Shown piece after piece: positions 1 through 8,523 of a stretch of 33,964 bases of DNA. Within the stretch, counting starts at the first letter, position 1. Each line of letters opens with the position of its first letter. Source of the DNA: Eggerthellales bacterium (lineage in GTDB: Bacteria; Actinomycetota; Coriobacteriia; Coriobacteriales; Eggerthellaceae). Both the position numbers and the translations under genes were made by a program. The notes beneath the pieces are model-generated. The model worked only from the letters and a program-made list of their open reading frames with translations. It searched no databases and had not been told where the DNA came from. Location: contig JAQXGX010000114.1 in assembly GCA_029006935.1 (NCBI GenBank), positions 1 through 33,964 of the forward strand, given 5' to 3'.

Positions 1-195
1 GCGGTACTGGACGGGCCAAAGTCACGCTTTCGGCACTCGAATTGGCAGGGCGGCCCCAGCGACAGAGCAGTCAGGCTTCGTGTATGTACCACCCTTACTG
101 CACGCACGATTTATCGGCAGAAACCACGGAAGATACGAAGAATAGAGAAAGAAAAAGACAAGCCCGCCAAACCATCAGGAAGCCAGAACGCAAAA

Positions 196-217
196 ACGCC
201 GCCCCAAAGGACGGCGT
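196..217 (-). terminator. Hairpin just beyond the left att copy, probably the original downstream terminator of the tRNA
   Basis: acgccgccccaaaggacggcgt imperfect stem, followed on the minus strand by a TTTTT run. Confidence 0.5.
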
Positions 218-228
218 CATCAATCAAC

Positions 229-273
229 TGGTCGGGTTGACAGGATTTGAACCTGCGGCCTCTGCGTCCCGAA
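229..273. repeat. Left copy of 45-bp perfect direct repeat (orphan 3' part of tRNA-Pro; putative att site)
   Basis: TGGTCGGGTTGACAGGATTTGAACCTGCGGCCTCTGCGTCCCGAA is identical to 17220-17264 and diverges immediately on both sides. Confidence 0.9.
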
Positions 274-362
274 TTCCGTTACCTGTCGGTTTGATCTGGT
301 TTGGTATTTAACAATTTACCACATAAAACCCCAGGTCACGGGCTAATCGTAATCACTATAGT

Positions 363-2039
363 TTGGGTCTAATTGGCTTCGGTGTCCACTTTTTGACCAC
401 CAGGCGGACAAAAAGCGGACATGATTTTGCCGTTCTTTTGGCACCGATTGCAGGGGTAGACGACTTGACTAGGAAAAAGCGCATCTACATAACCGAATCA
501 GGAGAGATCCGAACGATAATCAGAGGGAAGAAGTACCGCATTCGGCACAGGATTCCCAAGGAGGCAAACGGCGGGGAATACGGCTGGTCCCCAATGAGGA
601 CGGTGTACGGAACCATAGCCGACGCCCGCGTTGCCCTGGAGGAGTATCGTCTTGAGCTTGAGGCAGAGATCAACGGGGACCTGGTGAATCAGGCCTTCGC
701 CGAATACGCGGACGCCTTTCACCAGCATCGCGTCGAGGCTGGTGTCGTCGCCCAAAGCACCCTTGATCGCGAGCGCGCCCAAATCAAGCGGATTTGCGGG
801 ATCCTTGGGAAGAAGGACATCGGGGAGATCACGCTTGCCGATGTTAATGCCGCCTACGACAGGCTTCGCAGGGAGGGCGTGACGCAGACCGGCATCAACA
901 GCTTTCACAGGAAGCTAAATCAGATCATGACCAAGGCCTTGAAGGAAGAGGTCATCCCCCGAAACCCCTGCCTGCTGGTTGAAGCGAGCGAGGTCAGGTG
1001 ACCCCGAAACACCGTGAAGAAGACCTTGTCGGTTGAGCAATTCAAGGAGCTTGCCCAGGCGCTGCTGGAGATGGAGACCGACGGCAAGGTGGTTGCTCTG
1101 TGGATCGCGATGTCAACCGACGCGCGCAAGGGCGAGATCTTGGACCTCACATGGGAGGATGTCGACCTCGATGCAGGAAAGATCGGATTCAACGCCCAGC
1201 TGACAGCCAACAAGAAGCGCATCCCGCACCTGAAAAACGAGACATCCCACAGGACCCGCTCCATCGACGTGAACACGGTCAACTTCCTGACGAACTGGTG
1301 GCGTGCCCAATCCGCGCTGTTCTATGGCGGCAAGGCGGTTCCCTTGGGAGCTCCCGTGTGTTGCGATGACTCCGGCGGCTTCGTACGCACGTCGGCCTTC
1401 GACAATTGGCGCCGCAGACTGTTTGCGGACCATGGCCTGGGAAAGTTCAAGTCGGTTGAGAGGCGCGTGGATTGCAAGGGGCATATCAGGTACAAGTACT
1501 CGGGCTATACGGGTTTCCGCCTTCATGACTTGCGGCATGCCCAGGCGACGTTTCTGGCCAGCCAGAATGTCGATGTGAAGACCATCCAGGAGCGTGGAGG
1601 TTGGGCGAGCGCTGACGTTCCGATGAACATCTACGCCAAATATGTCGTCGAGAACGATAAAACTGCTGCGGATGCGATCAGCAAGCTGATGCCGATGGTC
1701 TCCCTCAAATCGAGCGAATACGTTGAAGCAGGGCGGTTTGGCAGGTTCGGAAGCATAGAGGACGGCGCGCAGTCGTCCAATGCCAGGCCGCGTGATCTTC
1801 TGGTTGAGACGCATCGCCACAGGGCGGTGCCTATGTCGACGGAGGTCGCCCAAAAGAAGGTTCTCGATTGCTTCGAGGATGAGCCTGAAGGCGCCCTGCT
1901 TAGCAAGAAAGACATCGTTGCCAGAACGGGCATCTTTAGTGCCAAGTGCATGAGCAAGGCTTTGGTGGCGCTTCAGGGCTCCGGCAAGATCAAGCGCGTT
2001 GGTAGCACTAAGGCAGCAAGGTACCGCAAGGCCTCATAG
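363..2039 (+). pseudogene. int: Tyrosine recombinase/integrase interrupted by one in-frame TGA (999-1001)
   Basis: ORFs 363-1001 and 1014-2039 share a reading frame. The N-part has a SAM-like core-binding region; the C-part has ARKGEIL (Arg), LHDLRH (HxLRH), GGWAS and IYAKY (Tyr nucleophile). Located next to the left att copy. Confidence 0.8.
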
Positions 2040-2129
2040 GCTATCGGTGGCAGTCGTTGCAGCTGTGGCAGCTACTGCGAGGTAAGAAGGATTGAGGGCA
2101 GCAATATATGTCTGTATGGCGTATCGCTA

Positions 2130-2165
2130 TGTCAAAACCTTACCAAATATGGTAAGGTTTTGACA
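2130..2165. promoter_or_regulatory. 15-bp inverted repeat, probable operator of the AbiE-like operon
   Basis: TGTCAAAACCTTACC-aaatat-GGTAAGGTTTTGACA, directly upstream of the GTG start at 2184. Confidence 0.65.
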
Positions 2166-2183
2166 CATAGAGAAAGGACAACC

Positions 2184-2717
2184 GTGACCCACTATCGCGA
2201 CATATACGAGATTGCGGCAGACAACTACGGCATCGTCACGGCGGCGCAGGCGAAGGAGGCGGGCGTCTCCGACAAGGAGATGTGCGCCATCTCGAAGCGT
2301 GGCAGGATCTACCGCATCGGCCACGGGGTCTACCGCCTGGTGGACTACATCCCGACCCCATACGACCCGTACGCCGACGCGGTCGCGCTTTGCGGGCCGG
2401 AGGCATACCTTTACGGGGAGTCCGTCCTCGCCATGCTTGGGCTTGCCCACACAAACCCCACGCGCCTGTTCGTCGCCTCACCGCGCCGTGTCCGTCGGAA
2501 GCTGCCGGCGTCAATCAGGCTGGCCTGGATTCCAGGAGGCGGGAAGCCCGTTTCCTACGAGGGGATCCGTGCACAGCGCGTGTCGGAGGCGATTAGGGCG
2601 TGTAGGGGCACCATGATGCCCGAGCGCTTGCTGCAGGCCGCAGATACGGCAAGGAGCAAGGGGCTTTTGGGCAAGGCTGAGTATGCGAGCTTGCTTGAAG
2701 AGATGACGACATGGTGA
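2184..2717 (+). CDS. AbiEi-like antitoxin (type IV toxin-antitoxin, N-terminal wHTH)
   Basis: HYRDIYEIAADNYGIVTAAQAKEAGVSDKEMCAISKRGRIYRIGHGVYRLVDY is typical of AbiEi/transcriptional-regulator-like antitoxins. AGAAAGGA RBS before GTG; overlaps the next gene. Confidence 0.8.
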   Translation: MTHYRDIYEIAADNYGIVTAAQAKEAGVSDKEMCAISKRGRIYRIGHGVYRLVDYIPTPYDPYADAVALCGPEAYLYGESVLAMLGLAHTNPTRLFVASPRRVRRKLPASIRLAWIPGGGKPVSYEGIRAQRVSEAIRACRGTMMPERLLQAADTARSKGLLGKAEYASLLEEMTTW

Positions 2718-3532
2718 AGAAGCCCAACAGCATGAGAAACCTTGACAAGGCGCTTCATCGCATTGCCAAGGATGACGCCGACTATGTAAACCTGCGGTCG
2801 TTTGTCGCCAATGTCGTCGTCGGCCAGCTGTTGCCCGAGGGGGTCATCAAGGGCGGGTCGTCATTGAAGATGCGCTTCGGGGATGCGGCGACCAGGTACA
2901 CGACGGACCTGGATGCCGCCAGATCAAGCGACATCGATACGTTCATTGACGCCCTTGGGGCTGCTTTGGAGTCTGGATGGGAGGGCTTCACGGGAACGTT
3001 GGAGCTTGGCAGGAAGGCCCGTCCGAAAGACGTCCCTGCCCACTACGTGATGCAGCCTGTCGACGTGAAGCTTAGCTACCTTGGGCGCTCATGGTGCACG
3101 GTTGCGCTGGAGGTGGGACACAACGAGGTTGGGGACGCGGACGTTGCCGACATGTGCGTCCCGGAGGGCTCGAAGGAGCTCTTCGAATCTTTGGGCTTTC
3201 CCGAGCCCGGAATGGTGCCGCTGATGCCGTTGAGCTACCAGGTCGCCCAGAAGATTCATGCGCTGAGTGAACCGGGGAGCAAGCGGGCCCATGACTTGAT
3301 CGACCTTCAGGTGATCATGCAAAGCGAACAGATTGATCTACGGAAGACTCGAATCGTCTGCGAGCGTGTCTTTGCATACAGGAAGATGCAGCCTTGGCCG
3401 TCTCCCATTGTCGAAGGTGCAGATTGGTCCACCCTCTACGATAGCCAGGCGGATGGCCTGGACGTGTTTCACGACGTTGGAGAAGCCGTATCCTGGGCAA
3501 ATGAGCTCATTGGCAGCATAGACGCTTCCTAG
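2711..3532 (+). CDS. AbiEii-like nucleotidyltransferase toxin
   Basis: GGSSLKMRFG...YTTDLDAA nucleotidyltransferase motif; overlaps the AbiEi-like gene. Confidence 0.8.
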   Translation: MVKKPNSMRNLDKALHRIAKDDADYVNLRSFVANVVVGQLLPEGVIKGGSSLKMRFGDAATRYTTDLDAARSSDIDTFIDALGAALESGWEGFTGTLELGRKARPKDVPAHYVMQPVDVKLSYLGRSWCTVALEVGHNEVGDADVADMCVPEGSKELFESLGFPEPGMVPLMPLSYQVAQKIHALSEPGSKRAHDLIDLQVIMQSEQIDLRKTRIVCERVFAYRKMQPWPSPIVEGADWSTLYDSQADGLDVFHDVGEAVSWANELIGSIDAS

Positions 3533-3574
3533 AAAAGAAACGGGCAAATGCTCGTGGCATTTTCTAGGGGAGCC

Positions 3575-4606
3575 TTAGCTAGCTGCGTTTTTTTCGATGA
3601 CGGTCGCCTGGGCGGCCAGCCAATTACCGGCTTTCAGGCGCTGAGCACCTTCGCGCATAAGAAAGCCTTGTCCAGCTGACTCCATTTGCTTGCGTACGAT
3701 GCTTGCATCTTGCCTGGAGGCAACAGACATGCACCAGGCGTCAATGTCTTCATCTTCAAGAATGAGTTCAGCATGCTTGAAGACGGCATCAAGAGTGTAG
3801 CCTTGGGCGAGAGTGCTGTATGCCTTCTGGTCGGCGAAGGCGTACATTGCGTCCTCCTGGCCTTCGAAGTAATCGCGGATGTCGATGCCTTGCTGTGCAA
3901 GGCCGATGCGGATGTCTTCAAGGACACTTGAACGGGCTGCTTCAAGAATGTCAGTAGGAATGTCTCCGTTAAAAGACTTCGCGAGCTCGACAGCTGCAGC
4001 CTTTCGAATTGCCTGCCTTTGCTTGTCCTTGGCCGTCAAAGAAAGCTCTTCGCGAATCGTATCCTTTGTGTCTTCCAGGTCTGATTCGAAGGGGAGATGC
4101 TCCTCAATCCATTCGTCAGAATAATCGGAATGTGACGGAATCTCATCAACCGATTCGCAATACCTTAGCGCGATGTCAATCAAGACTTGCCTGACCTGAT
4201 CTTCGGTTATCTGCACAGGCTCTACTTCCACAGTTACAGGACCGTAGGATGAAAGCTCGAACTGAGGCTTTGGCGTGACTACAAAGCTAAACGAATAAGA
4301 GTGGCCAGTTTTCGGCAGTTGATCTTGCTGGGCTTCGGGGATGAATGCCGGGATAATGCCCGTTTGGTCAATAGCTGCGGGCAGGAGCGATTCCGCCATT
4401 TGGACGGCGACAACCGCATCAAAATCGTCAATGTCATATTGCTCTTTTGCGAGCGTTCCGGCGGGATGGAGCTCGTCTACCTGCAGATCGAGTTGCTTGA
4501 TGACGGCGTCGCGTGCTTCCTTCAGTGCTGCTTCGGTTTCCTTGCTCGTCAAGGTTGCTTCGAGGCGAACCTTCCCGTTTTCAAGCTTTTCGGTTTTTAC
4601 CTTCAT
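3575..4606 (-). CDS. Trigger-factor-like protein lacking the FKBP/PPIase domain
   Basis: Internal ATG at 4606 preceded by GGGGAGAG. N-terminus MKVKTEKLENGKVRLEATLTSKE resembles trigger factor, and the C-terminal helical region resembles the TF C-domain. Confidence 0.65.
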   Translation of the reverse strand: MKVKTEKLENGKVRLEATLTSKETEAALKEARDAVIKQLDLQVDELHPAGTLAKEQYDIDDFDAVVAVQMAESLLPAAIDQTGIIPAFIPEAQQDQLPKTGHSYSFSFVVTPKPQFELSSYGPVTVEVEPVQITEDQVRQVLIDIALRYCESVDEIPSHSDYSDEWIEEHLPFESDLEDTKDTIREELSLTAKDKQRQAIRKAAAVELAKSFNGDIPTDILEAARSSVLEDIRIGLAQQGIDIRDYFEGQEDAMYAFADQKAYSTLAQGYTLDAVFKHAELILEDEDIDAWCMSVASRQDASIVRKQMESAGQGFLMREGAQRLKAGNWLAAQATVIEKNAAS

Positions 4607-4677
4607 CTGCTCTCCCCTTGATTGGCTGGTTGCATGCTGCTTTGCGTCTCTATGGAACCATTTTGCGAAGGGAGTGG

Positions 4678-4698
4678 CATTGTGCAAAAAGCACAATG
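4678..4698. promoter_or_regulatory. Palindromic operator-like site 1, CATTGTGC-AAAAA-GCACAATG
   Basis: Perfect 8-bp arms, N5 spacer, about 70 bp upstream of the trigger-factor-like start. Confidence 0.65.
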
Positions 4699-4728
4699 TA
4701 TCTTGGCGTGTGGCTGCCTTAGTGCAAC

Positions 4729-4902
4729 TTAATCGCATCGTCCTTTGTTGCTTCTGGGCTTCTGATCTTGCGCCTTCGCGTTTTGCTGTCGCTTTCGTTT
4801 CGCCGCGCGTTTTCCAACATTGCAACTGGGTTCAAGCAGGCTGCAATGGTTGTGGCAGTTGTGGCAGATGGTGTCGTCCAGATACCACCTGAACTCGCTC
4901 AT
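4729..4902 (-). CDS. 57-aa Cys/His-rich microprotein translationally coupled to the MFS gene
   Basis: MSEFRWYLDDTICHNCHNHCSLLEPSCNVGKRAAKRKRQQNAKAQDQKPRSNKGRCD. Its ATG overlaps the MFS stop as ATGA. It is below the supplied ORF track length cut-off. Confidence 0.5.
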   Translation of the reverse strand: MSEFRWYLDDTICHNCHNHCSLLEPSCNVGKRAAKRKRQQNAKAQDQKPRSNKGRCD

Positions 4903-6080
4903 AGTGCTTCCTTCCCTTGCTTACGCCCGTGGAACAGGTGGTAGCAAAGTGCTGCGATGGGGCCAATGACCGCGAGAGCCAGATAACTCCACTGGAAGCC
5001 GAGAACTGGCATGAACAATCCCACCAAAACGGGACCTACGCCCAGCCCAAGATCCATGCTGGTGAAAAATGTCGAGTTAGCACGGCCTAGTTCGGGCTTT
5101 GGCGTGTCGCGCGCCATGATCGTTTGCATGATTGACTGAGTGATGCTTACGCCAAATCCGGTGAAAGCAGCAGCGATAATGAGCATTGATGCATTTGATA
5201 CAAAAGCAAGTAGCACAAATGCAACGGTCAGCGCCGCAAAGCATACGTACACCACGGAGTTTTCTCCCTTACGGTCTACGCGTTTTCCCACAATGGGCCT
5301 GAAGATGAAGCCCACCGCGGAATACACCAGGAAGAAGAAGCTGACTTCGGATTCCAGGCCCAGCTCGCCAGCATAGCTCACCACGTAGGTAACTACGCTG
5401 GAATAGGCGAAGAACACCAGGAACAGCACAAAAGTGATGGGAAGAATCGACAGCTGAATCATGGAGGCGATGCCGCGCTCCGTCTTCGCCGAAACGCCTT
5501 CTGTTTTGGGGGTTGCGGGGATTTTGACAAAAATCAGTGTAATGGCAGGTAACGCGGAAATTGCCGCAAGGAATACGAACAAGGGCGTGTAGCCACCAAA
5601 TGCGTTGATGATGTTGATGGAGATGAGTGGCCCGATGCCAGTGGCCAAGGCGGTCATCATCGAGAAGTAGCCGACGCCTTCGCCGGAGCGGGAACGAGGA
5701 ATGAACAAGATGACCGCTGCGGATACGGAACCAGACTGAATGGCCATGGCTACGCCGTGCGCAGCGCGGACTACAAGCAACGCCGGAAAGCTCATTGGCA
5801 GGAAAAACAGCAGGAAGCACGCTAGGTTGCCCACAAAGCCAATAGTCATGGAAAGCTTGAGGCCCCATCGATCAAGCTGCTTTCCAAGAAGCAATCTGGC
5901 TGCGATTGCTGCGAGTACATATATCGTTACAGAAAGGCTTGCCACGCTGGGGGACAGCCCGTATGTTGCAGCGGAATAGCCTGTAAAGACTACCATCGTG
6001 ATGTAGAAGCCGAGTGAATGGCACAGGTTGTATGCCATCAAAAGGATGTAGTTAAGGTTCCATAGCTTTTCGTTGTTCAT
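4899..6080 (-). CDS. MFS transporter
   Basis: Start MNNEKLWNLNYILLMAYNL with upstream GGAG; about 12 hydrophobic helices; RLLLGKQLDRWGLK loop typical of MFS. Confidence 0.85.
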   Translation of the reverse strand: MNNEKLWNLNYILLMAYNLCHSLGFYITMVVFTGYSAATYGLSPSVASLSVTIYVLAAIAARLLLGKQLDRWGLKLSMTIGFVGNLACFLLFFLPMSFPALLVVRAAHGVAMAIQSGSVSAAVILFIPRSRSGEGVGYFSMMTALATGIGPLISINIINAFGGYTPLFVFLAAISALPAITLIFVKIPATPKTEGVSAKTERGIASMIQLSILPITFVLFLVFFAYSSVVTYVVSYAGELGLESEVSFFFLVYSAVGFIFRPIVGKRVDRKGENSVVYVCFAALTVAFVLLAFVSNASMLIIAAAFTGFGVSITQSIMQTIMARDTPKPELGRANSTFFTSMDLGLGVGPVLVGLFMPVLGFQWSYLALAVIGPIAALCYHLFHGRKQGKEAL

Positions 6081-6244
6081 GCTCTCCAGCTCGTTCGGGT
6101 GAAAGGTCTGCTCTTGACGATGCAGCCTGCGTTCAGTACCGTTTCTCCTATCACGACCTTTCTCTCTCTGCTCTGACTTGTTTGTGGCCGCCTTTCCGCA
6201 ACAGGCTTTGAGTAAGGGTCGTGATTTTTTTGCTTCCGCAAGGT

Positions 6245-6276
6245 GGGCCCTCGCGATTCGCATTTCGCGAGGGCCC
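6245..6276. repeat. 12-bp perfect inverted repeat in the MFS/pucR intergenic region
   Basis: GGGCCCTCGCGA-ttcgcatt-TCGCGAGGGCCC with no flanking T-tract. Confidence 0.6.
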
Positions 6277-6652
6277 AAACGGGAGGGAATTCTGAGCGTC
6301 GTTGCCCAGTCGGAAAAGCTTCAACGGCTACTCACTTCTAGACAGCGGGCTCCACATGACCAATTAGGCCAAAACGAAACAAATCGGTCATTGTGCGAAA
6401 TAAACAGAAAGAAGACGCTGCGTTTTATCGAGTTGCTGCATACAGCACGGGATGGGAGACGAGATGCCGTGCGATATGCAACAGGGCTCAGCCATGTTTG
6501 GCTCATTGCGCATATTTGGGCGGATAAAAGGCGTAATGCCGATATTGCGTGCGCGAAGGATTCTGCGCTTGACGTTGTCAGGCCTCGTATTTCGAGTGCG
6601 AACCTATGCATTATGCATAAGAAACAAACAAATGCTATTCCGTATGACAGTG

Positions 6653-6673
6653 TATTGTGCAGAAAGCACATAG
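6653..6673. promoter_or_regulatory. Operator-like site 2, TATTGTGC-AGAAA-GCACATAG
   Basis: 11/12 match to TTGTGC-N5-GCACAA, about 60 bp upstream of the pucR start. Confidence 0.6.
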
Positions 6674-6730
6674 AATCGCACGCGTCGTTAGGCTGATAAT
6701 TATAGGTGTCAGATTCCTTAGGAGGAACCC

Positions 6731-8335
6731 ATGGCAATCCGCTTAGACATCATATGCGACGGCCTGTCCGCTTACGGTAAAACCTACAAGGGGAGCGGAT
6801 ACGATGCATTGAAAAACGAGGAGTTTTTCGACGTCAGACTTTATTGCATTGGCATGCAGCTTAATCCGGATTTTGTCTACCTGTGCGATGATCCTGCCGT
6901 ACCCATGCTTGCGGTGAATGCGGGATATGCGTTTATCTGCGTTTTCCCGGAAGGCGCAGAGCCATCTCAATGTGCGGTTTGCTCATATTGCGGCTCGGTG
7001 ACGATGACGTCACTGCTCAATATCCTGCAGGACGCTTTTTATCGATACAGAAATTGGGAAAGGAGCATGGACCGCTCGATTGCCGCGGACGAGGGAATCC
7101 AGAAGCTTATCGACCTTAGCCAGCCCTTCCTGAAAAACCATGTTGTCGTGGTCGATCCTGCTCTCAAGTTGATGGGGTCCTCAAAGCTTGAGTGCGACGA
7201 CCCGATCACCGTTGAGCTGATCAATCATGGTTACCATACTGAAGCCAACATCAGAAAATTTTCGCTCAACAAGCGCTTTGACGCGTGGGCGCACGAAAAG
7301 GGCTTCATCATCAACGATACGAAAAAAATCTGCAAATACACCACGGTCGTGTGGTCGTTCAAGACGAGAAACTCTTTCTCCTTGATTGCAATCATGATGT
7401 GCAACGTGGTCGAAGCGGACGACACTATTCTCTACTGCTTCAAGAAAATGCTGGACCGTATTCTGTACTACGCAAAGCGCGACTATCCCGATGACAAGCC
7501 TTCAGGCAATCAAGCTTCTCAATTTGTGCGCGACTTGGTGTCTGGCAATGTTCCCAATGAATCGGTTGCCAAAGAATACTGCCACGCGCTGAGTATTCCC
7601 TGCACAGGTCGATTCTGCGTCTTCTACATTAAGACTGACGGAACGGACGCGCCGGTCAATCGCGTATTGGCGGACATATCCCAAGCTGTTGCTCCGGCGA
7701 AGGCCGTTCTGATGGACAACGTTATTACCGTACTGTGCTTCAATTGCACGAAAAGCGCATGCGCTCACGCCTGCGGGTCTGAGCTGTGTCCCATGAAGAG
7801 AAGGTCTGTCTCCCTTAGAATCGAGGACGTTCTTAATCGCTACAGCTTGAGGTGTGGCAGGAGCTCGAGCTTTGAAAACATTTTCAATGCAAGAATTGCT
7901 TTCCAGCAGGCCGAAGCCGCCTATTCTGTCAGTGACGCGCCAGGAAAAAGCCCTGTTCCGCTGCCGAGCCGCAGGAAGCGTGCGCACATCTTCCAATTTG
8001 ACCAGTATTGCCTGGACTACATGATCATGCAGACGCTTGGAAGCAACAAGGAAATTCTGTTGGCAACCAGAGCCTGCAAGAAGATCATGCAAATGATCGA
8101 CGACGATAGCCATGCGGGAACGGATAACGCCCAGTTCTTGTATTCCTACCTTGCTTTGGAACGCAGAGGCAGTTTGGTTGCCGAATCGCTCCACATGCAT
8201 CGCAACAATGTGAAATATCGCATCGATCGAATCGAAGAGCGATACGATCTCAATACCGATGACCCTGTGGAGCGATTGGAGCTCACTGCTGGGTATTCGA
8301 TCGTCCATGCGTGGCTTGTGCATAACGAGCAATAA
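6731..8335 (+). CDS. PucR-family transcriptional regulator
   Basis: C-terminal SYLALERRGSLVAESLHMHRNNVKYRIDRIEERYDL is the PucR-type HTH; AGGAGG RBS before ATG. Confidence 0.85.
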   Translation: MAIRLDIICDGLSAYGKTYKGSGYDALKNEEFFDVRLYCIGMQLNPDFVYLCDDPAVPMLAVNAGYAFICVFPEGAEPSQCAVCSYCGSVTMTSLLNILQDAFYRYRNWERSMDRSIAADEGIQKLIDLSQPFLKNHVVVVDPALKLMGSSKLECDDPITVELINHGYHTEANIRKFSLNKRFDAWAHEKGFIINDTKKICKYTTVVWSFKTRNSFSLIAIMMCNVVEADDTILYCFKKMLDRILYYAKRDYPDDKPSGNQASQFVRDLVSGNVPNESVAKEYCHALSIPCTGRFCVFYIKTDGTDAPVNRVLADISQAVAPAKAVLMDNVITVLCFNCTKSACAHACGSELCPMKRRSVSLRIEDVLNRYSLRCGRSSSFENIFNARIAFQQAEAAYSVSDAPGKSPVPLPSRRKRAHIFQFDQYCLDYMIMQTLGSNKEILLATRACKKIMQMIDDDSHAGTDNAQFLYSYLALERRGSLVAESLHMHRNNVKYRIDRIEERYDLNTDDPVERLELTAGYSIVHAWLVHNEQ

Positions 8336-8375
8336 AAACCGATTTCAAATAGTTTGGTTTTTCCAAAACACCAGA

Positions 8376-8418
8376 TAGAAAGCCCAACTTGTGCAACGCG
8401 CACAAGTTGGGCTTTCTA
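8376..8418. promoter_or_regulatory. 19-bp perfect inverted repeat containing operator-like site 3, TTGTGC-AACGC-GCACAA
   Basis: TAGAAAGCCCAACTTGTGC-aacgc-GCACAAGTTGGGCTTTCTA. Its core is the same palindrome as sites 1 and 2; it lies between pucR and the isomerase operon. Confidence 0.7.
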
Positions 8419-8523
8419 GTTTGGTGAGCATTGGACAATGCGAAGCCCTTTCATGCAAACCTATAGTTCGAGCAGCGGGAAGGCAAATACCGCAAATAGT
8501 CAATCGAAGAGAGGAAGATCATC

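Noticed and set aside
229-305. Second functional tRNA gene at the left end
   Set aside because: Only the 3' half is present; the anticodon-stem partner and 5' half are replaced by unrelated sequence.
42-311. 89-aa ORF over the left att copy
   Set aside because: Runs through the tRNA fragment and terminator hairpin; no protein features.
999-1001. TGA in integrase as selenocysteine
   Set aside because: Not at a catalytic or redox position and no SECIS-like hairpin evident; a nonsense mutation is simpler.
6178-6737. ORFs 6178-6696 (+) and 6321-6737 (-) in the MFS/pucR gap
   Set aside because: Overlap on opposite strands, no RBS or domain pattern; more likely regulatory DNA.
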